Below are positions 1 through 8,501 of a DNA stretch of 64,000 nt, piece after piece. This stretch comes from UBA2387 sp019454665 (GTDB lineage: Bacteria; Armatimonadota; Fimbriimonadia; Fimbriimonadales; Fimbriimonadaceae). The notes beneath the pieces were generated by a model. That model did not search any database. It was not told the DNA's origin and saw only the letters and a program-made list of their open reading frames with translations. The position numbers were made by a program, and so were the translations under genes. Location: the NCBI GenBank assembly GCA_045862995.1, contig BTVX01000008.1:62001-126000 (forward strand), read 5' to 3'. The stretch's first letter is position 1; each line of letters opens with the position of its first letter.

Positions 1-577
1 TTCGACCGACAACGTCGAGCAAGTGCTCCTCAACAACCCGGCCGCCGGCGTCTATTGGGTCGAAGTGACCCACAAGGGTTCGCTCACGGTGCCGAGTCAA
101 GCCTTCTCTCTGGTGGTCACCGGACACCTCCCCAACCGCACGGTTTCGGGCCGCGTCGGTTGGTCCGGCTGGAGCGGCCCTTCGATCGCCGAGACCGAGG
201 TCGCGTTCTACGCCCCGGGTCAGCCGACGCCCTATTGGAGCGGGCCCGTGTCGCTGAGCGCATCGGGCGAGTTCGCGCTTTCGGCGCCTCCAATGGCGAC
301 GCGCTTCGTGGTGCACCGTCGGCCTTGGCTTCGCTTCGCCGCCCAGGTGGATTCGCCCGAGGCTGTGTCGGGTCTGCTGTGGACGTTGGTCAACGGCGAC
401 GTGAACGGCGACAACTCGGTGAACGCGATGGACTTCCTGGCGCTGCGCGCCGCGTTCGGTTCTAGCACGGGCGACTCGGCTTGGAATCCCTATGCCGACT
501 TGAACGGCGACGGCTCGGTCGGCATCGCGGACTTCCAGATTCTGCGGGCGAACTTCGGCCGCTCCGGCGACCTCTGA
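1..577 (+). CDS. Secreted protein with dockerin-like tail (C-terminal part only)
   Basis: The reading frame is already open at the left edge, so the N-terminus lies outside the window. About 190 residues are visible. The first 40 (DNVEQVLLNNP, GVYWVEV, QAFSLVVTG) resemble the closing beta-sandwich behind subtilisin-like S8 proteases. A beta-rich block of about 85 residues follows. The last 60 residues carry two dockerin-type calcium loops, DVNGDNSVN and DLNGDGSVG, each followed by a helix ending in AAFG or ANFG. The same tail closes the protein at 51743-53269. No cohesin is seen, so the tail is more likely a surface or secretion module than a cellulosome dock. The protease identity is inferred from the tail alone. 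Confidence 0.7.
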   Translation, partial: STDNVEQVLLNNPAAGVYWVEVTHKGSLTVPSQAFSLVVTGHLPNRTVSGRVGWSGWSGPSIAETEVAFYAPGQPTPYWSGPVSLSASGEFALSAPPMATRFVVHRRPWLRFAAQVDSPEAVSGLLWTLVNGDVNGDNSVNAMDFLALRAAFGSSTGDSAWNPYADLNGDGSVGIADFQILRANFGRSGDL

Positions 578-591
578 TCTTGCGGCCCTGA

Positions 592-657
592 AGGGACGCG
601 CTCCGTCGTGTCCACGCTAGAAACAGTCGCCACGGAGGACGACCCTCCAACGTCCCT
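592..657. repeat. Nested inverted repeat in an intergenic region
   Basis: AGGGACG at 592-598 is complementary to CGTCCCT at 651-657, and inside it CTCCGT (601-606) is complementary to ACGGAG (632-637). The element sits between the secreted-protein stop at 577 and the aminotransferase start at 708. It could be a folded transcript end or a decayed intergenic repeat. No T-run follows, so a simple intrinsic terminator is not supported. Confidence 0.35.
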
Positions 658-707
658 CGCTTCACTGGGTGCAACGGAACCGTCGCCGGACCGGTAATCT
701 CCATGCG

Positions 708-1964
708 ATGGACTCCGATGCCCTCCATGCCACCGTCGTCGGCCAATACCAGCGCCATGTGAACCCTGCCCTCGCCAAGCTGATGGGCTTTGCCGGGTTC
801 GGGGTCGAGGTCCAAGGCGAAGGCTGCTGGATCACCGACCACGACGGCCGGAAGTTCCTCGACTGCCTCGGCGGCTACGGGGTGTTCAGCCTCGGCCACC
901 GCAACCCGTCGGTCGTCGAAGCCGTCCGCTCCCAGCTCGACCGCATGCCCCTCTCGGGCAAAGCGTTCTTCAACGCGGCGCAGGGCGCCCTGGCCGAGAA
1001 ACTCGCCTCGCTGGCCCCCGGCGACCTGCAGTTCACATTCTTCTGCAACAGCGGGGCCGAAGCCTGCGAGGCCGCCCTCAAGTTCGCCAAGGGCGCGACG
1101 GGGCGAGCCAAGATCGTCTCCACCGAAGGCGGCTACCACGGCAAAACGCTGGGCGCACTGGCCGCCACGGGCCGCTCCAAGTACCGCAAGCCCTTCGAGC
1201 CCCTGATGCCGGGTGTGCAGTTCGTGCCGTATGGCGACGCAGACGCTTTGGCCGCCGCCGTAGACGGCGAAACCGCCTGCGTGATCGTCGAGCCGATCCA
1301 GGGCGAGGGAGGCATCCACGTGCCGCCCGATGGCTACCTCGCTTCGGCGCGAGAGGCCTGCGACCGTGCCGGAGCGTTGCTCATCTTCGACGAGGTTCAA
1401 ACCGGACTCGGTCGAACGGGCACGATGTTCGCCTGCGAGCACGAAGGCGTCGCCCCGGACCTGATGACCCTGGCCAAGTGCCTGGGCGGCGGCGTCATGC
1501 CTATCGGTGCGCTCATGGGTACGCGAGCCGTTTGGGACAAGGTCTTCTCCGAGAACCCCATCGCCCACTCGTCCACGTTCGGCGGCAACGCCTTGGCGTG
1601 CGCAGCTGGGTTGGCGGCACTGGAAGTCGTCGAACGCGACCGCCTGTGCGCCCGAGCCCGGGTGATGGGAAGCAAGCTCGTCGCGGGTTTGCAGACGGTT
1701 CGAGCAGGCCAGCCCGAACTGATCGCCGAGGTGCGCGGGCGCGGCCTCATGATCGGCGTCGAGTTCGCCATGGACGAGGTGGGCGAACTCGTGGTGGCCC
1801 AGATGATGAAGCGGGGCGTGTGCGTGGCGTACACGCTCAACAACCCCAGGGTCATCCGCTTCGAGCCGCCGCTGATCATCTCGGAGGCCGAGGTGGACTT
1901 GGCCGTTCGCGTGTTCGGCGAGGCCGTCGCCGAAACCGCCGAACTCATCGCCGAGTTGGTCTGA
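708..1964 (+). CDS. Class-III PLP aminotransferase (acetylornithine/putrescine type)
   Basis: A 418-residue fold-type I, class-III aminotransferase that moves an amino group from an omega-amine or ornithine-like donor to a 2-oxoacid. NSGAEA (residues 114-119) binds the cofactor phosphate, the FDEVQTGLGRTG segment (227-238) gives the PLP-ring Asp228, and Lys257 in TLAKCLGGG should form the Schiff base. The N-terminal half (GGYGVFSLGHRNP) resembles the putrescine/ornithine aminotransferase group more than ArgD, but the substrate cannot be fixed from sequence. I chose ATG 708 over the GTG at 669 because TAATCT (695-700) lies 7 bases upstream, the spacing seen for likely leaderless genes here. 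No biosynthetic neighbours are present to name a pathway. Confidence 0.88.
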   Translation: MDSDALHATVVGQYQRHVNPALAKLMGFAGFGVEVQGEGCWITDHDGRKFLDCLGGYGVFSLGHRNPSVVEAVRSQLDRMPLSGKAFFNAAQGALAEKLASLAPGDLQFTFFCNSGAEACEAALKFAKGATGRAKIVSTEGGYHGKTLGALAATGRSKYRKPFEPLMPGVQFVPYGDADALAAAVDGETACVIVEPIQGEGGIHVPPDGYLASAREACDRAGALLIFDEVQTGLGRTGTMFACEHEGVAPDLMTLAKCLGGGVMPIGALMGTRAVWDKVFSENPIAHSSTFGGNALACAAGLAALEVVERDRLCARARVMGSKLVAGLQTVRAGQPELIAEVRGRGLMIGVEFAMDEVGELVVAQMMKRGVCVAYTLNNPRVIRFEPPLIISEAEVDLAVRVFGEAVAETAELIAELV

Positions 1965-2055
1965 CCACGCTTAACCCACCCTTAACCGGTTCCCATTGCG
2001 CACCCAGGGGCGCATGGGATACCTTGATGAACGGCGTCGAATCGGGCCCGCGAAG

Positions 2056-2061
2056 TACAAT
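2056..2061 (+). promoter_or_regulatory. Probable -10 box TACAAT
   Basis: A good TACAAT hexamer lies 39 bases upstream of the GTG at 2101. It makes a start upstream of about 2068 unlikely for the following gene, which is why the longer reading frame from 1996 was not used. Confidence 0.45.
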
Positions 2062-2100
2062 GGGCCATACCGGCGAGTCCGGTTCGAGGTTCAACACGTC

Positions 2101-3222
2101 GTGGCAACCGCTTACACCCCAGGCCTAACCGTCAGTCGAGATGTCGTCGTGCGCCGCGAGCGCCGCCTGCCCATCAAGGGGCAGGTGCTCGTGAACGAAG
2201 GCGACGTGGTCCGTCCCGATCAGGTCGTCGCCGAGGCCCTCATCCCCGGTCCGTTGCAGACCATCAAGCTCGCCGAGTTGTTGGGCGTCGAGGCCCGCGA
2301 GGTCGGCACGTTCTTCCGCAAGCAGATCGGCGACCCGATCGCCAAGGGCGAGGTCATCGCCGAGACCAAGGGCTTCCTCGGCATGTTCAAGAGTTCGGTG
2401 ACCAGCGAAGCCACGGGCACGGTGGAAGCCATTTCCGAGTTGACGGGCCACATCCTCGTGCGCGAACCCGCCATCCCCGTTCAGATCACGGCCTACATCG
2501 AAGGGCGGATTGACGAGGTGAAGCCGGGCGAAGGCGCGGTCGTCGAAACGCGCGGCGCCATGATCCAAGGCATCTTCGGCATCGGCGGCGAGCGGCACGG
2601 AGCGATCCGCGTCGCTGTCGGATCGCACCAAGAGACCCTGGATGTGAACCACATCCAGTCCACCGACCGCGACAAGATCCTGATCGGCGGGTCGGGCGTG
2701 ACCCTGGCGGGCCTGCAGAAGGCTGCGGAGATCGGTGCGGCGGGCGTCGTCGCCGGCGGCATCCGCGATGCCGACCTCACGGCTTTCCTCGGCTACGACA
2801 TCGGCGTCGCCATTACGGGCCAGGAGGAAATCGGTGTCACCCTGGTCGTGACCGAAGGCTTCGGCTACCTCGACATGGCGCAGCGCACGTTCGAGCTGTT
2901 CAAGTCGCTCGAAGGCAAGCAAGGCTCGATCAACGGCGCCACGCAGATTCGCGCGGGCGTCATCCGCCCCGAAGTCATCGTGCCCCTGTCGCAGCAGGTC
3001 GAAGGAGCCCAAGAGGCAGGACAGGCCACGTCGCTGGAAGAAGGCACCCCTATCCGCGTCATCCGCGAACCCTACTTCGGGCGCTTGGGCAAAGTCGTCG
3101 GACTGCCGCCCGAACTCAAGGAAGTCGAGTCCGGCACGCTCGTTCGCGTGTTGGAAGCCGAACTCGACAACGGCGAGCGTGCCACCGTGCCGCGAGCCAA
3201 CGTCGAGATCATCGCCACATAA
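2101..3222 (+). CDS. Conserved protein with lipoyl-like and KOW-like segments
   Basis: About 373 residues and without signal peptide or membrane segments, so cytoplasmic. The first 150 residues contain beta-hairpin motifs typical of biotinyl/lipoyl-like folds (LPIKGQVLVNEGDVVRPDQV, GDPIAKGEVIAETKGFLG). The centre is rich in GG and nucleotide-like turns (FGIGGERHG, IGGSGVTLAGLQ). The C-terminus (TPIRVIREPYFGRLGKVVGL) looks like a KOW/SH3-like barrel. I recognise it as a conserved protein of deep-branching phyla but know no function. It lies 6 bases upstream of a response-regulator gene, so the two are probably co-transcribed. Start choice is uncertain: no Shine-Dalgarno sequence is visible before GTG 2101. 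Confidence 0.7.
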   Translation: MATAYTPGLTVSRDVVVRRERRLPIKGQVLVNEGDVVRPDQVVAEALIPGPLQTIKLAELLGVEAREVGTFFRKQIGDPIAKGEVIAETKGFLGMFKSSVTSEATGTVEAISELTGHILVREPAIPVQITAYIEGRIDEVKPGEGAVVETRGAMIQGIFGIGGERHGAIRVAVGSHQETLDVNHIQSTDRDKILIGGSGVTLAGLQKAAEIGAAGVVAGGIRDADLTAFLGYDIGVAITGQEEIGVTLVVTEGFGYLDMAQRTFELFKSLEGKQGSINGATQIRAGVIRPEVIVPLSQQVEGAQEAGQATSLEEGTPIRVIREPYFGRLGKVVGLPPELKEVESGTLVRVLEAELDNGERATVPRANVEIIAT

Positions 3223-3228
3223 GCGCCT

Positions 3229-3900
3229 ATGACCCTCCTCATCGTTGACGACGAACCCGCGATTCTCGAGACCGTCGAACACCGATTCCGGAGGGAGGGG
3301 TACACGACCTTCACCGCCGATTCCGCCGAAGAAGCGATGCGGCTGTTCCGTCGGGTCAAGCCCGACTTGATCTTGCTCGACATCATGCTGCCCCAGCGTT
3401 CGGGCTGGCATTTCTGCCGGACCGTGCGCAAAGACAGCTCGGTCCCCATCATCATGGTCACCGCTCGGGCCGACGAGGCCGACCGCATCAAGGGCCTGGA
3501 ACTGGGGGCCGACGACTACGTGGTCAAGCCGTTCAATCTGGGCGAGCTTTCCGCCCGGGTGAAGGCCGTGCTGCGGCGGGCCACTGGCGAGCCCACGCAC
3601 GAGGTCGTCGAGCGGGGCAACCTCCGCATAGACCCCAAGAGCCACAGCGTCACGTTGGACGGCGAGGCTGTCGAGCTTTCGCCCAAGGAGTTTGCGTTGC
3701 TGTACTTCCTCGCTCGCAACCCCGACCACGTGTTCGCCCGCGACACGTTGCTCGACCGGGTGTGGGGCCGGGACGCGTTCGTGAGCTCGCGAACAGTAGA
3801 TGTTCACATTCGCTGGCTGCGCAAGCGCATCGAGCCCGACGCCGAGCACCCGGTCCGCATCCTCACCGTACGCGGGATCGGCTACAAGTTTGTAGGGTAA
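3229..3900 (+). CDS. OmpR/PhoB-family response regulator
   Basis: A 223-residue two-domain regulator. The receiver (residues 1-118) has the acidic pair DD at 7-8, phospho-acceptor Asp51 in LLDIMLP, the conserved Thr in VTAR and Lys in VVKPF. The C-terminal part (about 128-223) is a winged-helix DNA-binding domain of the PhoB type, with the usual LSPKEFALL and RTVDVHIRWLRKRI elements. No histidine kinase is adjacent. The gene follows 2101-3222 by 6 bases, which suggests that the conserved upstream protein and this regulator are made together. The signal and targets are unknown. Confidence 0.93.
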   Translation: MTLLIVDDEPAILETVEHRFRREGYTTFTADSAEEAMRLFRRVKPDLILLDIMLPQRSGWHFCRTVRKDSSVPIIMVTARADEADRIKGLELGADDYVVKPFNLGELSARVKAVLRRATGEPTHEVVERGNLRIDPKSHSVTLDGEAVELSPKEFALLYFLARNPDHVFARDTLLDRVWGRDAFVSSRTVDVHIRWLRKRIEPDAEHPVRILTVRGIGYKFVG

Positions 3901-3903
3901 CCC

Positions 3904-3923
3904 GTGTTCGGTGTTCGATGTTC
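3904..3923. repeat. Short tandem repeat GTGTTCG x2 plus ATGTTC
   Basis: Directly behind the response-regulator stop, GTGTTCG occurs twice in tandem (3904-3910, 3911-3917) followed by ATGTTC. Related GTTCGG-type units appear as CCGAACACC near 4042, CGAACACC near 6652 and four CCGAAC units at 50512-50552. This suggests a decaying intergenic repeat family. The gene-free stretch 3901-4059 otherwise shows no promoter or RNA that I recognise. Confidence 0.4.
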
Positions 3924-4059
3924 TTGTCCTGGTTACCGACCAGGATGGCCCTTACCCCTAGCCTCTCTCCCACCGACGTTACCTGCTTAGCGCCCGAAAG
4001 CAGACCACGGTGGAAAGGGGAACTTCGCCTCCAATCCCGAACACCCAACATTTGGGACT

Positions 4060-4773
4060 CTAGTTCACCGAGAAGACCGAGTCCGCGATGCCGGTGTTGA
4101 GCTTCAGGTCCTCGTACTGCGTTACGCCCGCGACCTTGTTTTCCACGTTGCGGACAGTGAGTTTGGTTGGGAACCAGACGCCGCCGCTTTGCACGGGGTT
4201 TTCGTAGGTGAACGTCGCGAGTTGGACGTCTTTCTGGTTGTACCACTCGCGCTTGGTCACATAGCGCTTGGCGGGGTCCACCCAGACGCGGCTGCGGCTC
4301 GTGTCGTCAAGCTTGGGCTTGTACGTGAGGTCGAACACGAGTTCGCCCGTGCGGCGATCGGTGCGGACGTACTTGGCGTCGAAGAGATCCACGAACAGCG
4401 AGGGCGTCAGCATGCCGAAGTCCACGAGCGTCTGCCGCTTGCCCGGAGACATGGCGAGATTCTCGCGCTGATTGAGGCGCGCCTTGGGGATGCGGACGAG
4501 CCGCGTGGCCCCGTTCAGCACGAACGTGATGTCCGTGTCGTCCACCGTGCTTTCGAGGCGGAGCTTGAACGGCTCCTTGACTTGGACCTTGGTCCATTTG
4601 AACCGGTACGACTGGGCGAAGTCCTTGTTGATCTTGGCCAGTTCGCGCTGGACGCCGGTTTGCACGCGCGCGACGAACGAAGCGTCCTTGAACCCCTTGG
4701 ACACGATGTCGTCAATGCCGGGGTCCTGAAGCGGGGCCGTGCCGAGGGCGAGAAGGGCAAGAAGGGTCGTCAT
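4060..4773 (-). CDS. Outer-membrane lipoprotein-sorting-like protein (LolA/DUF2092-like)
   Basis: A 237-residue exported protein. The N-terminus MTTLLALLALGTAPL is a short signal sequence. The mature part has the alternating beta-strand pattern of LolA/LolB-like half-barrels: KRQTLVDFG, VFDLTYKP, SRVWVDPAKRYVTKREWYNQ and a closing GIADSVFSVN. Such proteins bind lipids or lipid anchors in the periplasm; the precise ligand is unknown. I chose ATG 4773 because the longer frame lacks a signal sequence and because CACAAT (4781-4786, minus strand) sits 7 bases upstream. It is divergent from the next gene, and the shared 200-base interval carries both promoters. Confidence 0.75.
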   Translation of the reverse strand: MTTLLALLALGTAPLQDPGIDDIVSKGFKDASFVARVQTGVQRELAKINKDFAQSYRFKWTKVQVKEPFKLRLESTVDDTDITFVLNGATRLVRIPKARLNQRENLAMSPGKRQTLVDFGMLTPSLFVDLFDAKYVRTDRRTGELVFDLTYKPKLDDTSRSRVWVDPAKRYVTKREWYNQKDVQLATFTYENPVQSGGVWFPTKLTVRNVENKVAGVTQYEDLKLNTGIADSVFSVN

Positions 4774-4975
4774 GGGAAGTATTGTGACCGCTGGGGTCTC
4801 TTTGCAGAACGCCCCAACGTTGGAGACGTTTCCCGGTGGCACTCGAACTTGGGACCCGTGACCCACTGGCTCCGGCCCAGGCACGTCGCGTTTCCGCGAT
4901 GGTGAATCTGGGCGAGTCGTGTTATGATGGGTGCAGGATTGGCCCGTCCGTCGGGACGAGACAAAGGAAACCACC

Positions 4976-6640
4976 ATGACCCGCCCCTTCGCTTTCCTGC
5001 TGCTCTTCGTCCTTGCCGTCGCCGGACTCTCGGCGACCGCATTTGCCCAGACGATCCCCTATGGCCCCAACACGCCGGCGCTCACGGGGTACGGGTTCAC
5101 GCTCACCGAGACCCGCGAGGGCGTGATGCGTCGCGCGACGGATGCCCTTCGCGCCGCGGGATTGACCGTCCACGCTCCGATGCCCGAGGCGATCGGCGGC
5201 AACAACGACAAAGTGTTCGCGATCATCTCAACGGTCACCTTGGCCGATGGCAAGCAATACGTCACCGTCGCCGTGGCCTCCGACAAGGGCGACCGGAACG
5301 AAGCGCCACGGGTCGCCCGCTTCCTTCGGGACCGGATGCAAGGCTTGCCAACCGGCGGGGCTGAAATGCCGATCGGCACGTGGCGGCGCGAGAGCGACGG
5401 ACTCGAGATCGAGGCCACTTGGGACGGGACCACATTGCGCCAGACGATTTCCAAACTTGATCCTGCGACCTCGGCTGCCGGGTTTCAGGTCGGCGAACAC
5501 GTCGGCGAGTTTCGCCTGACCGAGCCGAACAAGATGACCGGCCGAGGCAAGTGGAGGGTCGGTGGGCGCGAGGAGTGGCGCGACATGACGATGGAAATCC
5601 AGAACGCCACGACGATGGTCCTGAGCGGCGGCGGAGGCGTTTGGACATGGCGGCGCGTCGGCGGAGCCACCCCCACGCCCCCGACCAACGCCCAACCCAT
5701 GACTGGCCTTTGGCGCCGCGACGGCGACGGGCTGGAGGTCGTGGGCGTTTGGGATGGACCGGTGCTCCGCCAGACGATCGCCTTCGCCGACCCGATGACG
5801 GTCGCCGCCGGGTTCACGGTCGGGGAATCGGTCGGCGAGTTCCGGGCCGCGGGGACCAACAAGTTCACGGGCCGGGGCAAATGGCGGGTGGGAGGCCGCG
5901 AGGAGTGGCGCGACCTGACCGCCGAGTTGCAGAACCCGAACACGGCGTTGCTGGTTGGAGGAGGCGGCGCATGGACTTGGCGGAAGATCACGCACGACCC
6001 CATCGAACTCGCCGGAACGTGGCGGCGCGAGAGCGACGGCAGCGAGGTCGCGTTTTCTCGTTCGGGCGAAGGCTATGCGGGGCACATCTCGAAGAACGTT
6101 CCGGCTTTGGAGGCCGCCGGTTTTCGCGTCGGCGAGCAGACGTTCAGCGCCACGCGCCAGAGTGCGGCCCGATTCGTGGGCAAGATCAAGTTTCGCGGCG
6201 CGGGCGGCGAAGAGTGGGTGGATGGCGCGTTCGTGATGGAGTCGGCCAACGTGATGGTGGGCTACTACCGGGGCTTCGTCGAGCGCTGGATCCGAGCCTC
6301 GGCTTCTCAACCGACCACGAGCAAGGCGCCCCTTGTCGGGTTGTGGCGGCGAGAGGGCGATGGGCTGGAGGTCAGGGCGACTTGGAACGGCGACACCTAT
6401 GTCCAGCACATCGCCAAGTTGATCGGCAACATGGCGGACTTGGGGTTCAGCGTCGGGCAATCCATCGGCGAGTTCAAGCAGTCTGCCGCCGACCGCATGA
6501 GCGGGCGGGGCTTGTTCCGTCGCAGCCGGGGCGTGGACACGTGGCACGACGGCACGATCAAGGTCGAGGGGCCCGACACGATCCTCATCGAGTTCCCTGG
6601 CGTGCACCAAGGTCGGTGGCGTCGAATCGCCGAAGGGTAA
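4976..6640 (+). CDS. Secreted protein with four tandem about-100-residue repeats
   Basis: A 554-residue exported protein of unknown function. Signal peptide MTRPFAFLLLFVLAVAGLSA ends at about residue 25 (AFA-Q). A unique domain (26-130) is followed by four repeats at about 132-228, 242-338, 343-440 and 452-554. Each starts GxWRRExDGLEV, continues with QxI and an aromatic-Gly segment (GFxVGExxGEF), then GRGKWRxGGxEEW and ends WxWRRI-like. Repeats 1 and 2 are the most alike; 3 is the most divergent. The pattern suggests small beta-barrels, perhaps binding a carbohydrate or lipid, but I know no matching family. Start is supported by AAAGGA (4963-4968) and a TATGAT box at 4923. The stop is 28 bases before the cyclase gene, so it may share its operon. 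Confidence 0.8.
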   Translation: MTRPFAFLLLFVLAVAGLSATAFAQTIPYGPNTPALTGYGFTLTETREGVMRRATDALRAAGLTVHAPMPEAIGGNNDKVFAIISTVTLADGKQYVTVAVASDKGDRNEAPRVARFLRDRMQGLPTGGAEMPIGTWRRESDGLEIEATWDGTTLRQTISKLDPATSAAGFQVGEHVGEFRLTEPNKMTGRGKWRVGGREEWRDMTMEIQNATTMVLSGGGGVWTWRRVGGATPTPPTNAQPMTGLWRRDGDGLEVVGVWDGPVLRQTIAFADPMTVAAGFTVGESVGEFRAAGTNKFTGRGKWRVGGREEWRDLTAELQNPNTALLVGGGGAWTWRKITHDPIELAGTWRRESDGSEVAFSRSGEGYAGHISKNVPALEAAGFRVGEQTFSATRQSAARFVGKIKFRGAGGEEWVDGAFVMESANVMVGYYRGFVERWIRASASQPTTSKAPLVGLWRREGDGLEVRATWNGDTYVQHIAKLIGNMADLGFSVGQSIGEFKQSAADRMSGRGLFRRSRGVDTWHDGTIKVEGPDTILIEFPGVHQGRWRRIAEG

Positions 6641-6668
6641 TCGCTTCGGGCGGCGAACACCTAACGCC

Positions 6669-8483
6669 ATGCGGCGCTCGGCGACGCTGTGGACATCTAG
6701 CGCGATTGCAGCGCTCTCGGTGCTCCTGGCCGGTCTGATTCAAGCGAACCTGCCCTGGTTCGCCAACCTGGAGTTGCGCCTGTTCGATGGACTCGCCGCC
6801 CGTCATTTGCGGGTGCCCGCCGACGCTGGCCTGGCCGTCATCGGCATTGACGACGACACGTTCCCCAAGCTCGGCGTCCCCAGCGACCGTGTGCCCAGAG
6901 ACCGGCACGCCGAGCTTCTGAGGAGGTTGGCGTCGGCGGGGGCGAAGGGAGCCGTATTCGACCTCTACTTCGTGGACCTTTCCGACCCCGAAGCGGATGC
7001 GGCGTTCGCGTCGGCCATCGCGGAGAGCCCCCTACCCGTTGCGTTCCCGCTTGAGACAGAGACCTCGGCCGAGGACGCCGCGAGTCGGTCGGGGCGGCGC
7101 TGGACGTTCCGCGAGTTCGTGTACGACGTTTCGCAGGTGCCAAAGGCGCACCTCGGCATGGCGCAGGCGTTCGCGCCCGATCGGCTGGCGCGGGGCATTT
7201 ACACGGTCGTGGAGAACCGCTCCTACGATCCGCCGCAACCCCTGCCCCACATCGCGCTGCTTGGCTGGGCGATGCTCGCTGGCCGCGATCCAAGTGCGCT
7301 CGCGTTCGATGGCTCGGGTTGGCGGCTCGGGGATCTCTTCTTGCCGACGGGGCCTGACGCCGAGGTGGCCACGCGGTTCCTAGAGCCTGAAGCCGACTTC
7401 GGCTTCTGCGAGTACGCCGACGCGTTGGCGCTGGACGACGGCGCTTTTCGAGAGCGGTTCGCCGACAAGGTCGTGCTGATCGGCTATGTGAACTCTGTCG
7501 ACCTGGCGCCCACGCCGCGCGGGGCGATTCCCGGAGTCCACTTCGTGGCCCAGACGGTGAACGGACTGGCCGACGCGGCGCGCAAGCCGCTCGCGACCGC
7601 TGGGCGAGAGATCGCCCTTGGTTCGGCCTTCCTGGTGGGTGCCGTCGCGGCTTGGCTGACCTCGCGCGTTCGCTTTCGGTCGGGTTGGTTGGGGTTGCTT
7701 GGGTTGGCTGTCGGGCTCGCCTTGATGCCCGACGTGTTGATGGCGGGCAAGCTGTGGTTGCCAACGCTGCTTCCTTGGTCTACCTTTGCGCTGAGCGTGT
7801 TGCTGTCGGGCGTGGTCGAGGGTGCCCGCTCGGGCAAACTGGCCGATCGGTTCGTGCCCGCCTTCTTCCGGAAGGGACGTAGGCCCGACCAGACCGAACA
7901 AGCCGCCGTTCTGTTTGTGGACGTTCGCAGCTCGACGAAGCTGGTGGCCACGGTTGGCGACGTTGCGGGGCGAGACATCCTCAATCGGACCGTGCGCCTA
8001 CTTTCCGCCGTGGTCGAGGCCGAGGGCGGCGAAGTCGAGCGGACGGCTGGCGACGGGTTGATTGCCGTCTTCCGGCAGGCCGAACATGCCGACTATGCGG
8101 AGCGAACCGCGAGGTGCGTCGGCCAGATGCAACGCGCCGTTTTGTCTATCGCACAGGAGACCGAGGAGCAAATCGGGTGGAAGTTCGGCTTGTGGTTCGG
8201 GATGGAGGCTGGGCCGATCTCGGGCCAGATTTTGCCTTCGCAGGGCAGGGACGAGTGGAGCATTTACGGCTTGACGGTGCACCTTGCGGCCCGACTCCAG
8301 GCCGAGTGCAGCCACCAGCGGGCGGCCGTGTTGCTCGGGCCGGCGATCGCCGCTCTGCTGCCCGACAGCGTGCCCCGCGCACCCGCCGAACCGTTCATCG
8401 CCAAGGGTTTCGACGACCCTATCCAAGCGTGGGTGATGGGCAACGAAGAACACTCGGAAAACGAGCGACTCGGACCGGGTTAG
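6669..8483 (+). CDS. CHASE2-domain class-III adenylate/guanylate cyclase
   Basis: A 604-residue membrane cyclase. An N-terminal membrane helix (about 10-28) leads into an extracytoplasmic CHASE2 sensor (about 35-310, with LRLFDGLAARH and VIGIDDDTFPKLG). Two or three membrane helices follow (about 312-385), then a catalytic domain (about 410-590). Metal-binding Asp418 (FVDVRSST) and Asp462 (AGDGLIAVF) are 44 residues apart, as in active class-III cyclases. In the later TVHLAARL motif His stands where many enzymes have Asn. It should make cAMP or cGMP in response to a periplasmic signal. The next gene encodes a FecR-domain protein, a common partner of CHASE2 cyclases. Confidence 0.88.
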   Translation: MRRSATLWTSSAIAALSVLLAGLIQANLPWFANLELRLFDGLAARHLRVPADAGLAVIGIDDDTFPKLGVPSDRVPRDRHAELLRRLASAGAKGAVFDLYFVDLSDPEADAAFASAIAESPLPVAFPLETETSAEDAASRSGRRWTFREFVYDVSQVPKAHLGMAQAFAPDRLARGIYTVVENRSYDPPQPLPHIALLGWAMLAGRDPSALAFDGSGWRLGDLFLPTGPDAEVATRFLEPEADFGFCEYADALALDDGAFRERFADKVVLIGYVNSVDLAPTPRGAIPGVHFVAQTVNGLADAARKPLATAGREIALGSAFLVGAVAAWLTSRVRFRSGWLGLLGLAVGLALMPDVLMAGKLWLPTLLPWSTFALSVLLSGVVEGARSGKLADRFVPAFFRKGRRPDQTEQAAVLFVDVRSSTKLVATVGDVAGRDILNRTVRLLSAVVEAEGGEVERTAGDGLIAVFRQAEHADYAERTARCVGQMQRAVLSIAQETEEQIGWKFGLWFGMEAGPISGQILPSQGRDEWSIYGLTVHLAARLQAECSHQRAAVLLGPAIAALLPDSVPRAPAEPFIAKGFDDPIQAWVMGNEEHSENERLGPG

Positions 8484-8489
8484 CGGCTC

Positions 8490-8495
8490 TATAAT
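8490..8495 (+). promoter_or_regulatory. -10 box TATAAT of a probable leaderless gene
   Basis: A perfect TATAAT ends 6 bases before ATG 8502. Transcription would then start at or next to the A of the start codon, so the mRNA should have no 5' leader. This is the clearest of more than ten similar arrangements in the window. Confidence 0.7.
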
Positions 8496-8501
8496 AAGCG
8501 A

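Noticed and set aside
2125..3849. Long minus-strand open frame (574 residues)
   Set aside because: It lies opposite two well-supported genes and its translation is Asp/Gly/Arg-rich antisense of them.
4830..4900. tRNA-like stretch (AGTTCGAGT on the minus strand)
   Set aside because: The T-loop-like bases are not flanked by a pairing T-stem, and no acceptor or anticodon arm can be built.
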